A DNA stretch of 64,000 nucleotides. Source: DATCJA01 sp963814955. Lineage in GTDB: Bacteria > Acidobacteriota > Vicinamibacteria > Vicinamibacterales > UBA2999. Under the pieces are notes generated by a model that was given only the letters and a program-made list of their open reading frames with translations, was not told where the DNA came from and did no database searches. A program made the position numbers and the translations under genes. Shown here piece by piece: positions 16,781 to 25,556 of this stretch (position 1 is the stretch's first letter; the number at the start of each line of letters is the position of its first letter). The stretch is from assembly GCA_963814955.1 (NCBI GenBank), contig CAWFEX010000013.1, positions 62,001 through 126,000 of the forward strand. Direction: 5' to 3'.

Positions 16781-16996
16781 ATGTCGACTGGGCTCTGGGA
16801 TCGCCGCACGTTTCTTGCCACCGGAGTTGTCGGTGCCGCCGGCGCCGGCGCGTGGTGTACCACATCGGCATCATGGGGCGCACGTTTCCTGCGCGAGCGG
16901 GCGCGCGAAGTCGGACATGATGTGCCGCCCGCGCCGTATACGCCGACGCTCGCCTCCCGATACCGCCGCCACGTCCAGAAGTTGGGGAGACGGTAA
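16781..16996 (+). CDS. Possible small Tat-signal protein
   Basis: A 71-residue frame from the ATG at 16781. Residues 7-25 (WDRRTFLATGVVGAAGAGAW) have the twin-arginine pattern RRTFLAT followed by a hydrophobic core. The rest (FLRERAREVGHDVPPAPYTP then a basic end HVQKLGRR) is short. Only 40 bp separate it from the PW gene. It may be a small exported protein or the remnant of a longer one. No family recognised; the ribosome binding site is weak. Confidence 0.4.
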   Translation: MSTGLWDRRTFLATGVVGAAGAGAWCTTSASWGARFLRERAREVGHDVPPAPYTPTLASRYRRHVQKLGRR

Positions 16997-17241
16997 TTAT
17001 TCGGACCTGAACCCGCTGCGCTAGCTGAGCCGGTATCCCGACCGCGCCGTGTCATCACCGCCAAAGCTGCGACGTGCGTGTCGACAGCCGCAATGATGAG
17101 GTTGCACCGAGTCGGAGGCTCTTCCAGATGCTAATCGCGCTGTCCGGTGCGGAAGTTACCAATCTTGTGGCTTGACGCGAGAAGCAGCGAGAGACAAGAT
17201 CGCGTCGCCTGCCCCCCTGAGAAGACTAGCGTGGAGCATCC

Positions 17242-17991
17242 ATGGCTGCCGATCGTGTCTCTCCGCAGGTTCCTCGGCACGAAGCGCTCACGAGTTCGCT
17301 GAGACATTACATTGGCATGTGGTGCCTGTTCGTGGCCGCATTGCCTGTCGTGGTGACCCGGTTCGGGCTCATTCCCGTTTACGAGTCGCAGAAAAATCTG
17401 TTGCCGGCATATGCCTCGTTCTTCTGTGTCCTGACACTCGCCTACGTGTTCAGCCAGCGTCATCGGCTGGCGCGTGCGATGTTCGCGGCACGGCTGTTAT
17501 GGACCGACGTCGATGCGGTTCAATCGAAGGCATCCAAGCCCTTGTCGATCAACGGTGGACTCGCAGGCATGATTCTCGGTGCCATCGGTTGCGCGGCCAT
17601 CTATCTGTGGGCGTTCGAAAGCGGCCGAACATCGCCGGACTTCCCGACACTACCGCCCAGTTCCATGAACGCGGTGTTACTCGCGCTGTCGTACATCACC
17701 TTGTTCCTGCTGGCGTCGGCGGCGTTTGCCGTCGTTGCCGTCCGCGAACACATGCAGCAGGTGCTCGGCCTGAGCGATGCAGAGGTCATCACGGGCTTGC
17801 CTCGACCCACCGAGCTGCCGACGAACGGTGCGTCGTCCGCTGCGCGGCACGGCGGTATTACCGTGCTCTCCGAAAGAGGAGCGCGTGTGTCGGCCGGGGG
17901 CAATGAGGACAGGTTCAGGGTCGACGACGTTTTCAAGAGTGAGTCGAATCCCGCAATCCGGACCGGTCTCGCGGATCCAGGTCGATTCTGA
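17242..17991 (+). CDS. Four-helix membrane protein of unknown function
   Basis: A 249-residue product with four hydrophobic segments: GMWCLFVAALPVVVTRFGLI, LLPAYASFFCVLTLAYVFS, LAGMILGAIGCAAIYLWAF and VLLALSYITLFLLASAAFAV. The last is followed by a ~75-residue soluble, probably disordered tail (VAVREHMQQVLGLSDAEVIT then mixed polar residues). A loop between helices 2 and 3 is basic and likely cytoplasmic. I do not recognise a family. It stands alone between ~245 and ~126 bp of gene-free DNA. Confidence 0.6.
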   Translation: MAADRVSPQVPRHEALTSSLRHYIGMWCLFVAALPVVVTRFGLIPVYESQKNLLPAYASFFCVLTLAYVFSQRHRLARAMFAARLLWTDVDAVQSKASKPLSINGGLAGMILGAIGCAAIYLWAFESGRTSPDFPTLPPSSMNAVLLALSYITLFLLASAAFAVVAVREHMQQVLGLSDAEVITGLPRPTELPTNGASSAARHGGITVLSERGARVSAGGNEDRFRVDDVFKSESNPAIRTGLADPGRF

Positions 17992-18117
17992 ACTGTGCCG
18001 GATCTGAAGCGCCTCGTGCCGGTGGATCGAGCCTGCCACTAGTTTTCACACGACGGACTTCTAATCGCGCATCACGTCAGTCGGGCTGTTCGCTACCGAT
18101 AAGTGCGCATGCGAGCC

Positions 18118-19128
18118 CTACCTGACGGGAACCGTGGCGCCCGCCGACTGGGATCGCAGCCATTGAATCGTATCGCTCAGCGTGTCGTGCAGCGGCCTGG
18201 GAGTCCAGTCAAGCTCGGTGCGTGCCTTCGACGTGTCGTACCAGGCATAGCGGCCGATAATCTGCAGCACATCGCGGGTGATCGGTGCGGACTTTCGACG
18301 AAGGTTGCTCACAAGCTCGATCGCCCCAACCAGCGCATGGACGATGAACGTCGGTGGCGTGAAGCGTGGCGCACGCACGCCTGTGATTGCTGCGACCTGT
18401 TCGAACAGCTGGCTCACGGTGAGGTTCTCACCGCTCAGCAGGTATCGTTGTCCGGATCGGCCGCGCTCGGCGGCCAGCACCATCCCGCGCGCAAAGTCGC
18501 GGACGTCGAGACAACCGAAGCCCACGTTCAGTTTGAACGGCATCTTGCCCCTCATGAGTGCCTGGAGGAGCTTGTTGGCCGGTGCACCCGAGGGATCGTC
18601 CGGCCCGAACGTAAACGCGGGACAGACGGTGAGGACCTCGAACTGGCGGTTCGCCTGAGCCAGCGCGTCCAGTTCGGCCTGTCGACGAAGGTTGGCGTAC
18701 GGGAGATCCAGCGCGTGTTGGGACCAGTCGGCAGACTCGTCGAGCGGTACCGGCTCACGGTTGACGCCGATCGCCAGCGCGCTGCCCGTAACGACCGCAC
18801 GCCGCACGCCGTTGGCGGCCGCGGCCTGCAAGAGCAACCGAGTGCCTTCAACGTTGACGCGCTGCATCTCCTCGAGCGCCTTCGTCCCGCCGCCCACGCT
18901 CACTTTGAACGCGAGGTGCAGCAGCGTATCGACGCCGGCACAGGCCGACCGCACCGCGGCCGGATCCTCGAGATGCCCCGGGCACCGCTCCACGTCGAGA
19001 CGATCGAGTACGTCGAGCCTGCTCCCGCGACGTTCGAGCACGCGCGGACGGATCCCCGACTGATTCAGCCACGTCGCAACGTGGTACCCAAGGAAACTGG
19101 TCGCAGAAGTGACGAGAACGGTGTTCAT
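18118..19128 (-). CDS. Extended SDR / NAD-epimerase-type protein with altered motifs
   Basis: A 336-residue product with the overall plan of extended short-chain dehydrogenases close to dihydroflavonol-reductase-like proteins: an N-terminal Rossmann unit, VDTLLHLAFKV, VNVEGTRLLLQAAAANGVRR, VTGSALA and FTFGPDDPSGAP. Two signatures are altered. The glycine motif usually written GATGFLG reads SATSFLG (residues 8-14), and the active-site YxxxK reads YANLR (Tyr144, Arg148). Ser116 is kept. The altered residues suggest changed or lost NAD(P) catalysis. A short overlapping remnant lies immediately upstream, and the P450 gene is divergent. Confidence 0.75.
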   Translation of the reverse strand: MNTVLVTSATSFLGYHVATWLNQSGIRPRVLERRGSRLDVLDRLDVERCPGHLEDPAAVRSACAGVDTLLHLAFKVSVGGGTKALEEMQRVNVEGTRLLLQAAAANGVRRAVVTGSALAIGVNREPVPLDESADWSQHALDLPYANLRRQAELDALAQANRQFEVLTVCPAFTFGPDDPSGAPANKLLQALMRGKMPFKLNVGFGCLDVRDFARGMVLAAERGRSGQRYLLSGENLTVSQLFEQVAAITGVRAPRFTPPTFIVHALVGAIELVSNLRRKSAPITRDVLQIIGRYAWYDTSKARTELDWTPRPLHDTLSDTIQWLRSQSAGATVPVR

Positions 19129-19414
19129 CGTTCGTCGCCGCCGCCGGTCTGGGGGATATTGACGACGCCGGCGGCGACAGTGAACGTCAAAGTGAGAATC
19201 GTCTGCCTCGAAAAGCCTGGCAGGTCGTTACCCCAAATAGCGTGAAACACGCTCGGCTGCGCTCCGGTAATCTTCACTGTGATGCTCGGTTCGTTGGCGG
19301 CCGCCGACGAACGCGGTTGATCCGGCGGTAACAACCGGTGAGAATGGCCCCCTCTCCGACCGCGTTCTCGTTCTTGGGATCTTCCGCCTGCGGGAAGCCG
19401 TCAGGCGAGGATAC
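19125..19414 (-). pseudogene. Decayed coding remnant between SDR and P450 genes
   Basis: Coding-like peptides appear in three frames in order: PDGFPQAEDPKNENAVGEGA then ILTG (from about 19407 down), VVTAGSTAFVGG, and then NEPSITVKITGAQPSVFHAI followed by LTLTFTVAAGVVNIPQT, ending at the stop that overlaps the SDR start (ATGA, 19125-19128). Two frame changes within about 90 bases and the lack of any start codon at the 5' end argue for a broken gene end, or a gene with indel errors, rather than the 69-codon TTG frame alone. The family is not recognised. Confidence 0.35.
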
Positions 19415-19420
19415 TCTTCA

Positions 19421-21238
19421 ATGAGACTCTCGATTGATCACAATATTGAATCTGTTGCACACACAAAACGCAGCGCGCCCGACTCAGCCGTGCCGGATCT
19501 TGGCTTCATCACCGGGAATACTGCGGCCGCACTGCAGTCGTTCTTCCATACTGTCGATCGCATCGTCGCCGACAATCCCGTTGCGACGGCGCGATTGCTG
19601 GAGCTGGGCGGCAAAGCGCGCTCGGCATCACTGACGCCGGCGGAAACACAAGAGCTCCAGTCGCTCAAGGGCAAGGCGATTCGCCAGGGTCGCGCGGTCG
19701 GGGCGGTGATGGGGTTCTTTCTGAAGCTCAAGCCGTATCCGATGCTGGAAGAGATCCGGCGCGAGGGCAAGCTCTTTCAACCGCCGTTTGGACCAGTGCT
19801 GGTGGTGGACGGCCACTGTGTCCGCGAGGTGCTCGAGCGCGACCAGGATTTTACCGTGGAGCCCTACGGCGTCGAGATGACGAAGGTCATGTCGCCGCTC
19901 CACAACGGCGGCTTCGACACCTTCGTCTTGAGCACCGACGACAACGCCGCCTACGAACCGGACAAGCGCCTGCTCTCACTGGTGTGCAACCGAAGCGATG
20001 CTGAGCGGATCACTGACCTCGTTCACCAGGAGTGCGTTCGCCGGGTCGGGGCCGCAGTAGCGGCGGCCCGGACGAGCGGCTCGCTGACGATCGACGTTGT
20101 GCAGAACGTTGCCCGGTACGTGCCCGTCACGCTCGGCCACGAGTATCTCGGCGTGCCGGTGGCAAGTCGGCCCGGATCGTTCGAGATGACCGATGACATG
20201 CTGGCGTATTACGGGGAGCCGATCGAGGGCCAGCCGGAAACGGGGCTGAAGAAAGGCGATGGCGTCATCCCCGACGAGCATCAGATGTACGCCTGGATCA
20301 AGGCCGCGTTTCGGCACTTTTTCAACAACATCCAGAAGAATCCGGTGGTACAGGAGCAGGGGTTCCGTGCGTGCCGCCAGCTCCTGGCGTACCTCCTGCG
20401 GGAAATCGAGATCCAGCGACAGCGCATCCAGAACGACCAGCCGGTCGCGGATACGATGCTGACGCGGTTGGTGCACTTCCAGCTGGGGCGCTCCACGCCA
20501 GCCGTTGAACGGCCGCCCGATCTTGACTCGCGGCTCGTCACCGACCTGCGCATAGCAGAGAACGTCATGGGCACGATCGTCGGCGCCGTTGCCGGCCAGG
20601 AGGAGGCGACGTGCCGCGTGATCGATTCGCTGCTGCGGCTGCAGGACGGCGAGTGGCGAACCGGGGGGCCGCCGGGGTACCGCTACGGCAGCTATGCGGA
20701 GGCGCGGCAGTTGGCTCTCAACGTTGTGAACGGCACAGAAAAAACCGAGAGCCGGGCGGCGCTATACCAATACTTCCTTGAAGCGCTGAGACTGCAGCCG
20801 CAGGGCGAGATACTGCTCCGGAAATGCGCACGCGAAGGAGCGCGCATTGCCGACAGCCGGCCGATCGCGGCGGGTACGCTGGTTTTCGTGTCGCACGGAT
20901 CGGCGATGAGGGACGTGCCCGAACCAGACGCCTTTATCCTCAATCGGCCGCAGGAGCACTACCTGCATTATGGCTGGGGCCGGCACACATGCCTCGGGCA
21001 GTACGTCTCGCCGGTCATCATCGTCGAGTCGATGATCGCGCTGCTCGCCCTGCAGGACCTGGGTCGGCCTCCGGCCGGGGCAGGTGAATCTTCGTTTCCT
21101 GTCGAGCGGCGCCCAGGGCATCTCCAGCTGGACGACGATAACCTGTACGCCACTTCCTTCACTCTTCGGTTTTCCGATTCGGGAACCACGCGGCAGTTCT
21201 GGCCGCTCACGACCCCTGGCGACTTCGAGGTGATGTGA
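19421..21238 (+). CDS. Atypical cytochrome P450 (605 aa)
   Basis: Core P450 marks are present: ExxR in FLEALRLQPQ (Glu454-Arg457) and the Cys loop YGWGRHTCLGQYV (Cys524). The I-helix segment reads GAVAGQEEAT (residues 388-397): the Ala-Gly of the usual AGxxT is there, but the Thr position is Glu395. The N-terminal ~100 residues are extra compared with a ~400-residue bacterial P450. Both points resemble hydroperoxide-using P450s (fatty-acid diol synthase or allene-oxide types) more than classic NAD(P)H monooxygenases; this is inference. No signal peptide. Its stop is one base before the next gene, a di-heme lipoprotein, so they form a tight operon. Confidence 0.8.
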   Translation: MRLSIDHNIESVAHTKRSAPDSAVPDLGFITGNTAAALQSFFHTVDRIVADNPVATARLLELGGKARSASLTPAETQELQSLKGKAIRQGRAVGAVMGFFLKLKPYPMLEEIRREGKLFQPPFGPVLVVDGHCVREVLERDQDFTVEPYGVEMTKVMSPLHNGGFDTFVLSTDDNAAYEPDKRLLSLVCNRSDAERITDLVHQECVRRVGAAVAAARTSGSLTIDVVQNVARYVPVTLGHEYLGVPVASRPGSFEMTDDMLAYYGEPIEGQPETGLKKGDGVIPDEHQMYAWIKAAFRHFFNNIQKNPVVQEQGFRACRQLLAYLLREIEIQRQRIQNDQPVADTMLTRLVHFQLGRSTPAVERPPDLDSRLVTDLRIAENVMGTIVGAVAGQEEATCRVIDSLLRLQDGEWRTGGPPGYRYGSYAEARQLALNVVNGTEKTESRAALYQYFLEALRLQPQGEILLRKCAREGARIADSRPIAAGTLVFVSHGSAMRDVPEPDAFILNRPQEHYLHYGWGRHTCLGQYVSPVIIVESMIALLALQDLGRPPAGAGESSFPVERRPGHLQLDDDNLYATSFTLRFSDSGTTRQFWPLTTPGDFEVM

Positions 21239-21239
21239 C

Positions 21240-23594
21240 ATGTGGATCGAGAGATATCGAAACCTCTGTTGCGCTGCGCTCGCCCTGCTGACTGCGTCGG
21301 GATGCAGCCGCGGCGCGCAGAACAGGGCTCCGGAATACGCGGAAGCCGCGAAGCGGGCCCAGTCAGGCCATGTCGGTCCTCTCGCTGACGACTCGAGCGA
21401 CGAGATCATGTCGTGGGTGGACGGCCAGGTGGTCGCCGATTGGGCAATGGAGATCGTCAAGCGCGATCACGCCATCCAGGGATATCTCGACGATACCGAT
21501 CCGGCGCGTGCGCAAACCTACGGGTTCCGCAGCGGTCAGAACCCACAGCTGGCGTGGAGCTGGTTTCGCGACAACCCCGTCGGGTTCAACGGCGTGCCGT
21601 TCGTGCTCTTCAAGACGATTATCGATCTCGATCCGAACCACGAGCACCCGACGCTGCGCGCGATCGCTCGCATCTGGAAGCGCGAGGCGGCGCTGCCGGC
21701 GGGATCCGAGGCCACGGGTGCCCGCTGGACGTTTGACCACATCGGGATGGGCCCGAACCCGGTCGACTACGTCGATGGCGTCGCGCGCCCCGTCGGCGAG
21801 CGGCGTTCGCCGTTGCCGTTCGGATTCGCCTACGAGAACCCGCGCACGTTCGAGCCGCTGTCGGCGGTCGAGACAAGGCTGTACGACGGACGGCTGCTGG
21901 CGCGCCGCGTATTCCAGAACACCAGCCTGCTGATCGCCAAGGCGCGTGCAACGGCTCACGAGGACAACTGGGAGCGCGACCGCCCGGGATTCGGCAGCCC
22001 CGGGAGCATGGATCGCGTGTTCCTGTCGTGCGCCGCATGCCATGTCGGGCGCGTCATGGTGTCCGGGAAGGTCAAGTTCCTGCCGGGGATGCCCAATACG
22101 GAGATCGAGGCACAGTACTTCTCCAAGCTGCTGATGCTCACGGCAGCGGCGCTGGTCGAATCCGGGTTCGACGCCGCATCGGTGACGCCGGTGAACCCGG
22201 CGAATATCCGTCCGAACACGAGTGCCGTGAGAGCGCTGTACACCGAGATGCTGGACAAGGCGCGGCAACGGCCCGAGACGCTTTACGGGTCGTCACCGGC
22301 GGACATCGCGCGCGGAAAGATCCAGGCACTGGCGGTGGCCGATGAGTTCCCGAGCGTCGTGCAGGACTTGATCGCTATCGGCGTAAAGACGCATTTCATC
22401 TACTACGTGATCGCGAAGAACAACGCCTACCGGCAGCCGCTCCCCGATGTGCTCGAGGACCGTCCCGGGCAGATGGATGCGTTCGGCATCGCATCGGGGC
22501 TGGTAGCAATCCACACGCGCCGCCCGGACAACAGCTTCCTGCAGTTCGTTCAACGCGACAATCCACGAAGCCCTTTCTTCACGGGCTTCTCGAAGGCGAA
22601 CGGGTTGCCGGCCGACGTGCCCGGGCTGACCGAGTCGGTGTCGGATCCGAAAGCAGCCGCGGAACGGATCTTCAAGACCATTCCCGCATGGGCGCCGCCG
22701 GTGCCAGCGCCAATCGACGTCAAGAGTCTCAACTGGGCCGTCGACCGCTACCACGCGAACTGGGACGGCAACCAGGGCGCCTCCTCGCGCACGCTCGCCT
22801 CGGGCGCCTCGGCAACCGGTGATCCCCGGATGGTCAACGTGCGCATCCACGAGCCGCTGAACCCGTTCATCGACAACCTGCCGCCGCCGCCGTATCCGTT
22901 CCCGAGCGTCGACCTGGCGCGGGCGCGCGAAGGCAAGGCGCAGTTCCGCGCGAACTGCGCGTCGTGCCACAAGCCACGAAACGAGGAGATCTACCCGGCA
23001 TCGCGCCTTGGCGTCGATCCGAACCGTACGCGGGTGAACACGAGCGTATCCCGGGTCGGTTTAGCGGCGTTGGTGACCGAAGCCTGTCAGATCTACGGTT
23101 TGAACAACCAGGGTCAGCCGGGCGCCGAGTGGTGCGTGCCGGAGGGCGACTGGCAGGCGCGGCTCGACGAGTACTTCCGCGACACGCCCAGACGGGTGGT
23201 CGAAGGCACGAATGGCTACAAGGCCGACATGCTGCACGGGATCTGGGCGCAGGCGCCGTACCTGCACAATGGGTCGGTGCCGACGCTCGGTCAACTCCTG
23301 TGCCCGGGCACGCGTCCGCAGCGATTCCTCCGCGGCAACCTGCGTTATGACGAGGCGCTCGTTGGCTTCGAATGGGCTGACCGCCCCGCGACCCGCTACA
23401 GTCCCTACGAAATGATCCTCGTGAAGGAGTACGACACGAAGGTCCCCGGGAAGGCGAACGCCGGGCACACGTTCGGGTCCGATTTGTGCCCCGACACTTC
23501 CGGCCTCGATCCGGTGCGGGATCGGAAGGAAATCACAACGCGCATCCTGCAGTCGCCCGTCGGATCGCTCCTGGAGTTTTTGAAGACGCTCTGA
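21240..23594 (+). CDS. Di-heme c-type cytochrome lipoprotein, RoxA/MauG-like
   Basis: A 784-residue product. The N-terminus ends in ALLTASGC (lipobox), so it is an outer or inner membrane lipoprotein facing the periplasm. Two covalent heme sites are visible, CAACH (264-268) and CASCH (573-577), and the C-terminal part has APYLHNGSVPTLGQLLCPG (from 672), typical of the bacterial di-heme peroxidase/MauG group. Length and layout are closest, from memory, to RoxA-type rubber dioxygenases (~680 residues, two c-hemes), but specific active-site residues cannot be verified. It directly follows the P450 gene and a strong terminator follows it. Probable role: oxidative attack on or electron delivery to a hydrophobic substrate. 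Confidence 0.8.
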   Translation: MWIERYRNLCCAALALLTASGCSRGAQNRAPEYAEAAKRAQSGHVGPLADDSSDEIMSWVDGQVVADWAMEIVKRDHAIQGYLDDTDPARAQTYGFRSGQNPQLAWSWFRDNPVGFNGVPFVLFKTIIDLDPNHEHPTLRAIARIWKREAALPAGSEATGARWTFDHIGMGPNPVDYVDGVARPVGERRSPLPFGFAYENPRTFEPLSAVETRLYDGRLLARRVFQNTSLLIAKARATAHEDNWERDRPGFGSPGSMDRVFLSCAACHVGRVMVSGKVKFLPGMPNTEIEAQYFSKLLMLTAAALVESGFDAASVTPVNPANIRPNTSAVRALYTEMLDKARQRPETLYGSSPADIARGKIQALAVADEFPSVVQDLIAIGVKTHFIYYVIAKNNAYRQPLPDVLEDRPGQMDAFGIASGLVAIHTRRPDNSFLQFVQRDNPRSPFFTGFSKANGLPADVPGLTESVSDPKAAAERIFKTIPAWAPPVPAPIDVKSLNWAVDRYHANWDGNQGASSRTLASGASATGDPRMVNVRIHEPLNPFIDNLPPPPYPFPSVDLARAREGKAQFRANCASCHKPRNEEIYPASRLGVDPNRTRVNTSVSRVGLAALVTEACQIYGLNNQGQPGAEWCVPEGDWQARLDEYFRDTPRRVVEGTNGYKADMLHGIWAQAPYLHNGSVPTLGQLLCPGTRPQRFLRGNLRYDEALVGFEWADRPATRYSPYEMILVKEYDTKVPGKANAGHTFGSDLCPDTSGLDPVRDRKEITTRILQSPVGSLLEFLKTL

Positions 23595-23596
23595 AA

Positions 23597-23629
23597 CGGC
23601 ACGCTCCGTTTATCGCGTGCCGATCTTTT
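23597..23629 (+). terminator. Rho-independent terminator after the P450/di-heme operon
   Basis: A perfect 8-bp stem, CGGCACGC (23597-23604) and GCGTGCCG (23615-23622), with a ten-base loop is followed by ATCTTTT (23623-23629). It starts three bases after the stop codon of the di-heme gene. Confidence 0.75.
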
Positions 23630-23735
23630 GAAGCGCCGTGCGAATTTGAGTCAGGTGCGCGTTGATCTTCTGGGCTCCCGCCGCAGAGGAATAATTCGTC
23701 GGACCGCCCGGCCACCCATGACAAAAATTCCCGGG
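23611..23735 (-). other. Coding-like tail after the stop of the BatB-like gene
   Basis: Directly after the TGA of the minus-strand VWA gene (23736-23738) the same frame continues for about 41 codons to a TAA near 23611. It reads FCHGWPGGPTNYSSAAGAQK and then INAHLTQIRTALQKIGTR, which looks like real amphipathic helix. There is no start codon for it. It may be the 3' end of a lost gene or an artefact; the plus-strand terminator overlaps its end. Confidence 0.3.
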
Positions 23736-24818
23736 TCAGCGAACAGTATTCGCGATGATGAGCAAGGTCACGAGCGCACCCGCGGCCACCCACGACAGCT
23801 CGGCGCGGCGTCGAAGAAAGAGCGTTCCCAGGCAGACAACGGCAGCGGCTGCAAAAAGAAGCTGCCAGTAGAGCTCCTCCGTGGCTTCGGTAACCTGCGT
23901 AGCCGGTATGCGCCGCCTAATGCTGCTGATAATCCGCGCAGCGACGTAGGAATCAGGCTCGCGGCCGATTTCGAAATATTGCCCGCCCCCTACCCGCGCA
24001 ATCTCTGCCAGCGATGCGCGGTCCAGTGATGCGTGAAGCGGAGGCCTCCCAAGAGGATCCGGAATCGTTCCGCCGCCGGTTGTACCGACTCCGACCGCAT
24101 AGACAAGAACCCCCCGAGCGCGCGCATCAGCGAGCGCTCGTGCCACGGTGCCGCTCCAGGCCTGTCCGTCCGAGATCACGAGGAACGCCTTTGGGTTGTT
24201 CGTCTTCCCGAACAGCTTCTCGTCCATTTCAACGAGCTTCAGCCCCCATGACACCCCTTCCTCGATGTTCGTGCTCCACGTCGGATCGTCTTCAAGACGA
24301 AATGGCGGTTCATCGCCAAGGTGATCGATGAAGAAAAACAGCGCATTTGGGTCTTTCGTCAACCGCACCTGCGGTGCCGTGTGATACGCGAATATCGCCA
24401 GCGCGACGCGATCGCCCTGCCAGCTGAGCGCCTCGCCAAACGCACGCAGGAACTGGACCGACCGACGCCACCGGTTCGGCTGTACGTCGGATACATGCAT
24501 CGACGCGGAACCGTCCTGGAGAACGACAATGTCCGCGCTGGCGCGACGCATGACGGACACGCGTGCGACTGGCCGGGCGAGCGCCGTGATACAGAGCGCA
24601 GTCGCCACAGCGAGAGCCAGCCAGAACGCGAAATCCCCAAACAGCGGCCGTCGTTCACCGACGGGGAGCACCCGGCCTTGGTCGAGTCGTTTCGCATCCC
24701 TGCGCCGTCGCAGCACCAGCCAGATCGAGAGGAGCAGCAGCGCGCCAGGGGCGACGAGCAGCCACAGGTATAGTGGTTCGGCGAAACCTACAGTGCGGAG
24801 ATCGACGCCGAGAAGCAT
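23736..24818 (-). CDS. BatB-like VWA-domain membrane protein
   Basis: A 360-residue product with two N-terminal membrane helices (LYLWLLVAPGALLLLSIWLV and FWLALAVATALCITALARPV), a VWA domain with the metal-site motif DGSASMHVSD and a later FLVISDGQAWSG, then two C-terminal helices. This is the Bat/Aerotolerance layout, with the VWA domain in the periplasm between helices. It is the last gene of the MoxR operon; the gap to the upstream TPR-like gene is three bases. MoxR-Bat systems are thought to help fold or activate extracytoplasmic proteins. Confidence 0.85.
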   Translation of the reverse strand: MLLGVDLRTVGFAEPLYLWLLVAPGALLLLSIWLVLRRRRDAKRLDQGRVLPVGERRPLFGDFAFWLALAVATALCITALARPVARVSVMRRASADIVVLQDGSASMHVSDVQPNRWRRSVQFLRAFGEALSWQGDRVALAIFAYHTAPQVRLTKDPNALFFFIDHLGDEPPFRLEDDPTWSTNIEEGVSWGLKLVEMDEKLFGKTNNPKAFLVISDGQAWSGTVARALADARARGVLVYAVGVGTTGGGTIPDPLGRPPLHASLDRASLAEIARVGGGQYFEIGREPDSYVAARIISSIRRRIPATQVTEATEELYWQLLFAAAAVVCLGTLFLRRRAELSWVAAGALVTLLIIANTVR

Positions 24819-24821
24819 GTC

Positions 24822-25526
24822 CTATCCCTTGCGTGGCGGCGGATCCGACGTTCCAGCGGCGGGCTTGTCCCGCTCCTCCTTCTCGAGGGGCACGTACTGC
24901 TGGAACTGGCGGTCGAATTCGGGACGCTCGGATCGGCCTTCGCGGCCGAAGGTGCCACGCGGCGTCGTCGGTGGGAGAGCCCGGCGGCGCCCCTTAAGGA
25001 TCTCGTCGCGCAACCGCACCATGTACTCGTAATTATGGGCGGCGTTCTCCGCATACCGCGTGTCCTCGGGGCGCCGAGCATTGTTCAGGACCGCCCGGTA
25101 CGCGCTTATTGCCGCATCGACCACCACGAGTGCCGTCGTGCGATCCTTGGCGCGAGGCTGGCCGTTCCGATAGACCGCGTTGGCGACAATCAGCTGCAGC
25201 GGAATATTGTCGGCCGCGACATCGGCAACTGGATCGGTTCGGTCGGCCGGTGCCAGCACACCGTACTGCTGCTGCCAGTACGTAAGAGCTGCTTTGCGCG
25301 CGTGCACATCGTTCAACGGTCCTGCGCCAAACCCCGGCACGCGGCTGGCGTACTGGTAATAGCGCTCGACCAGGGCCAGCGACTCATTCGCTTTGGCGTA
25401 GTCCGAGGTGGCGAGCGCCTGCTGGGCGTCTGCCAGCTCGCGGTTTAGCCGGCTGGCGCCCAGGCACACGACGCCGAGCGCAGCGAGGATAACGGCACCA
25501 GTCACGTAGCCAGCAATTGATTTCAT
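24822..25526 (-). CDS. Membrane-anchored helical (TPR-like) Bat-operon protein
   Basis: A 234-residue product with one N-terminal membrane anchor (AGYVTGAVILAALGVVCLG) and a helical periplasmic part: LNRELADAQQALATSDYAKA then ESLALVERYYQYAS, with AAISAYRAVLNNARRPEDTR and AAHNYEYMVRLRDEILKG suggesting TPR-like pairs. The C-terminus is charged and Pro-rich. It sits where BatC/BatE-type TPR proteins usually lie, between the two VWA genes, but sequence alone does not prove homology. Confidence 0.65.
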   Translation of the reverse strand: MKSIAGYVTGAVILAALGVVCLGASRLNRELADAQQALATSDYAKANESLALVERYYQYASRVPGFGAGPLNDVHARKAALTYWQQQYGVLAPADRTDPVADVAADNIPLQLIVANAVYRNGQPRAKDRTTALVVVDAAISAYRAVLNNARRPEDTRYAENAAHNYEYMVRLRDEILKGRRRALPPTTPRGTFGREGRSERPEFDRQFQQYVPLEKEERDKPAAGTSDPPPRKG

Positions 25527-25556
25527 CCGACCTCCAGCGCGGCTGCGGTCCAGCCT

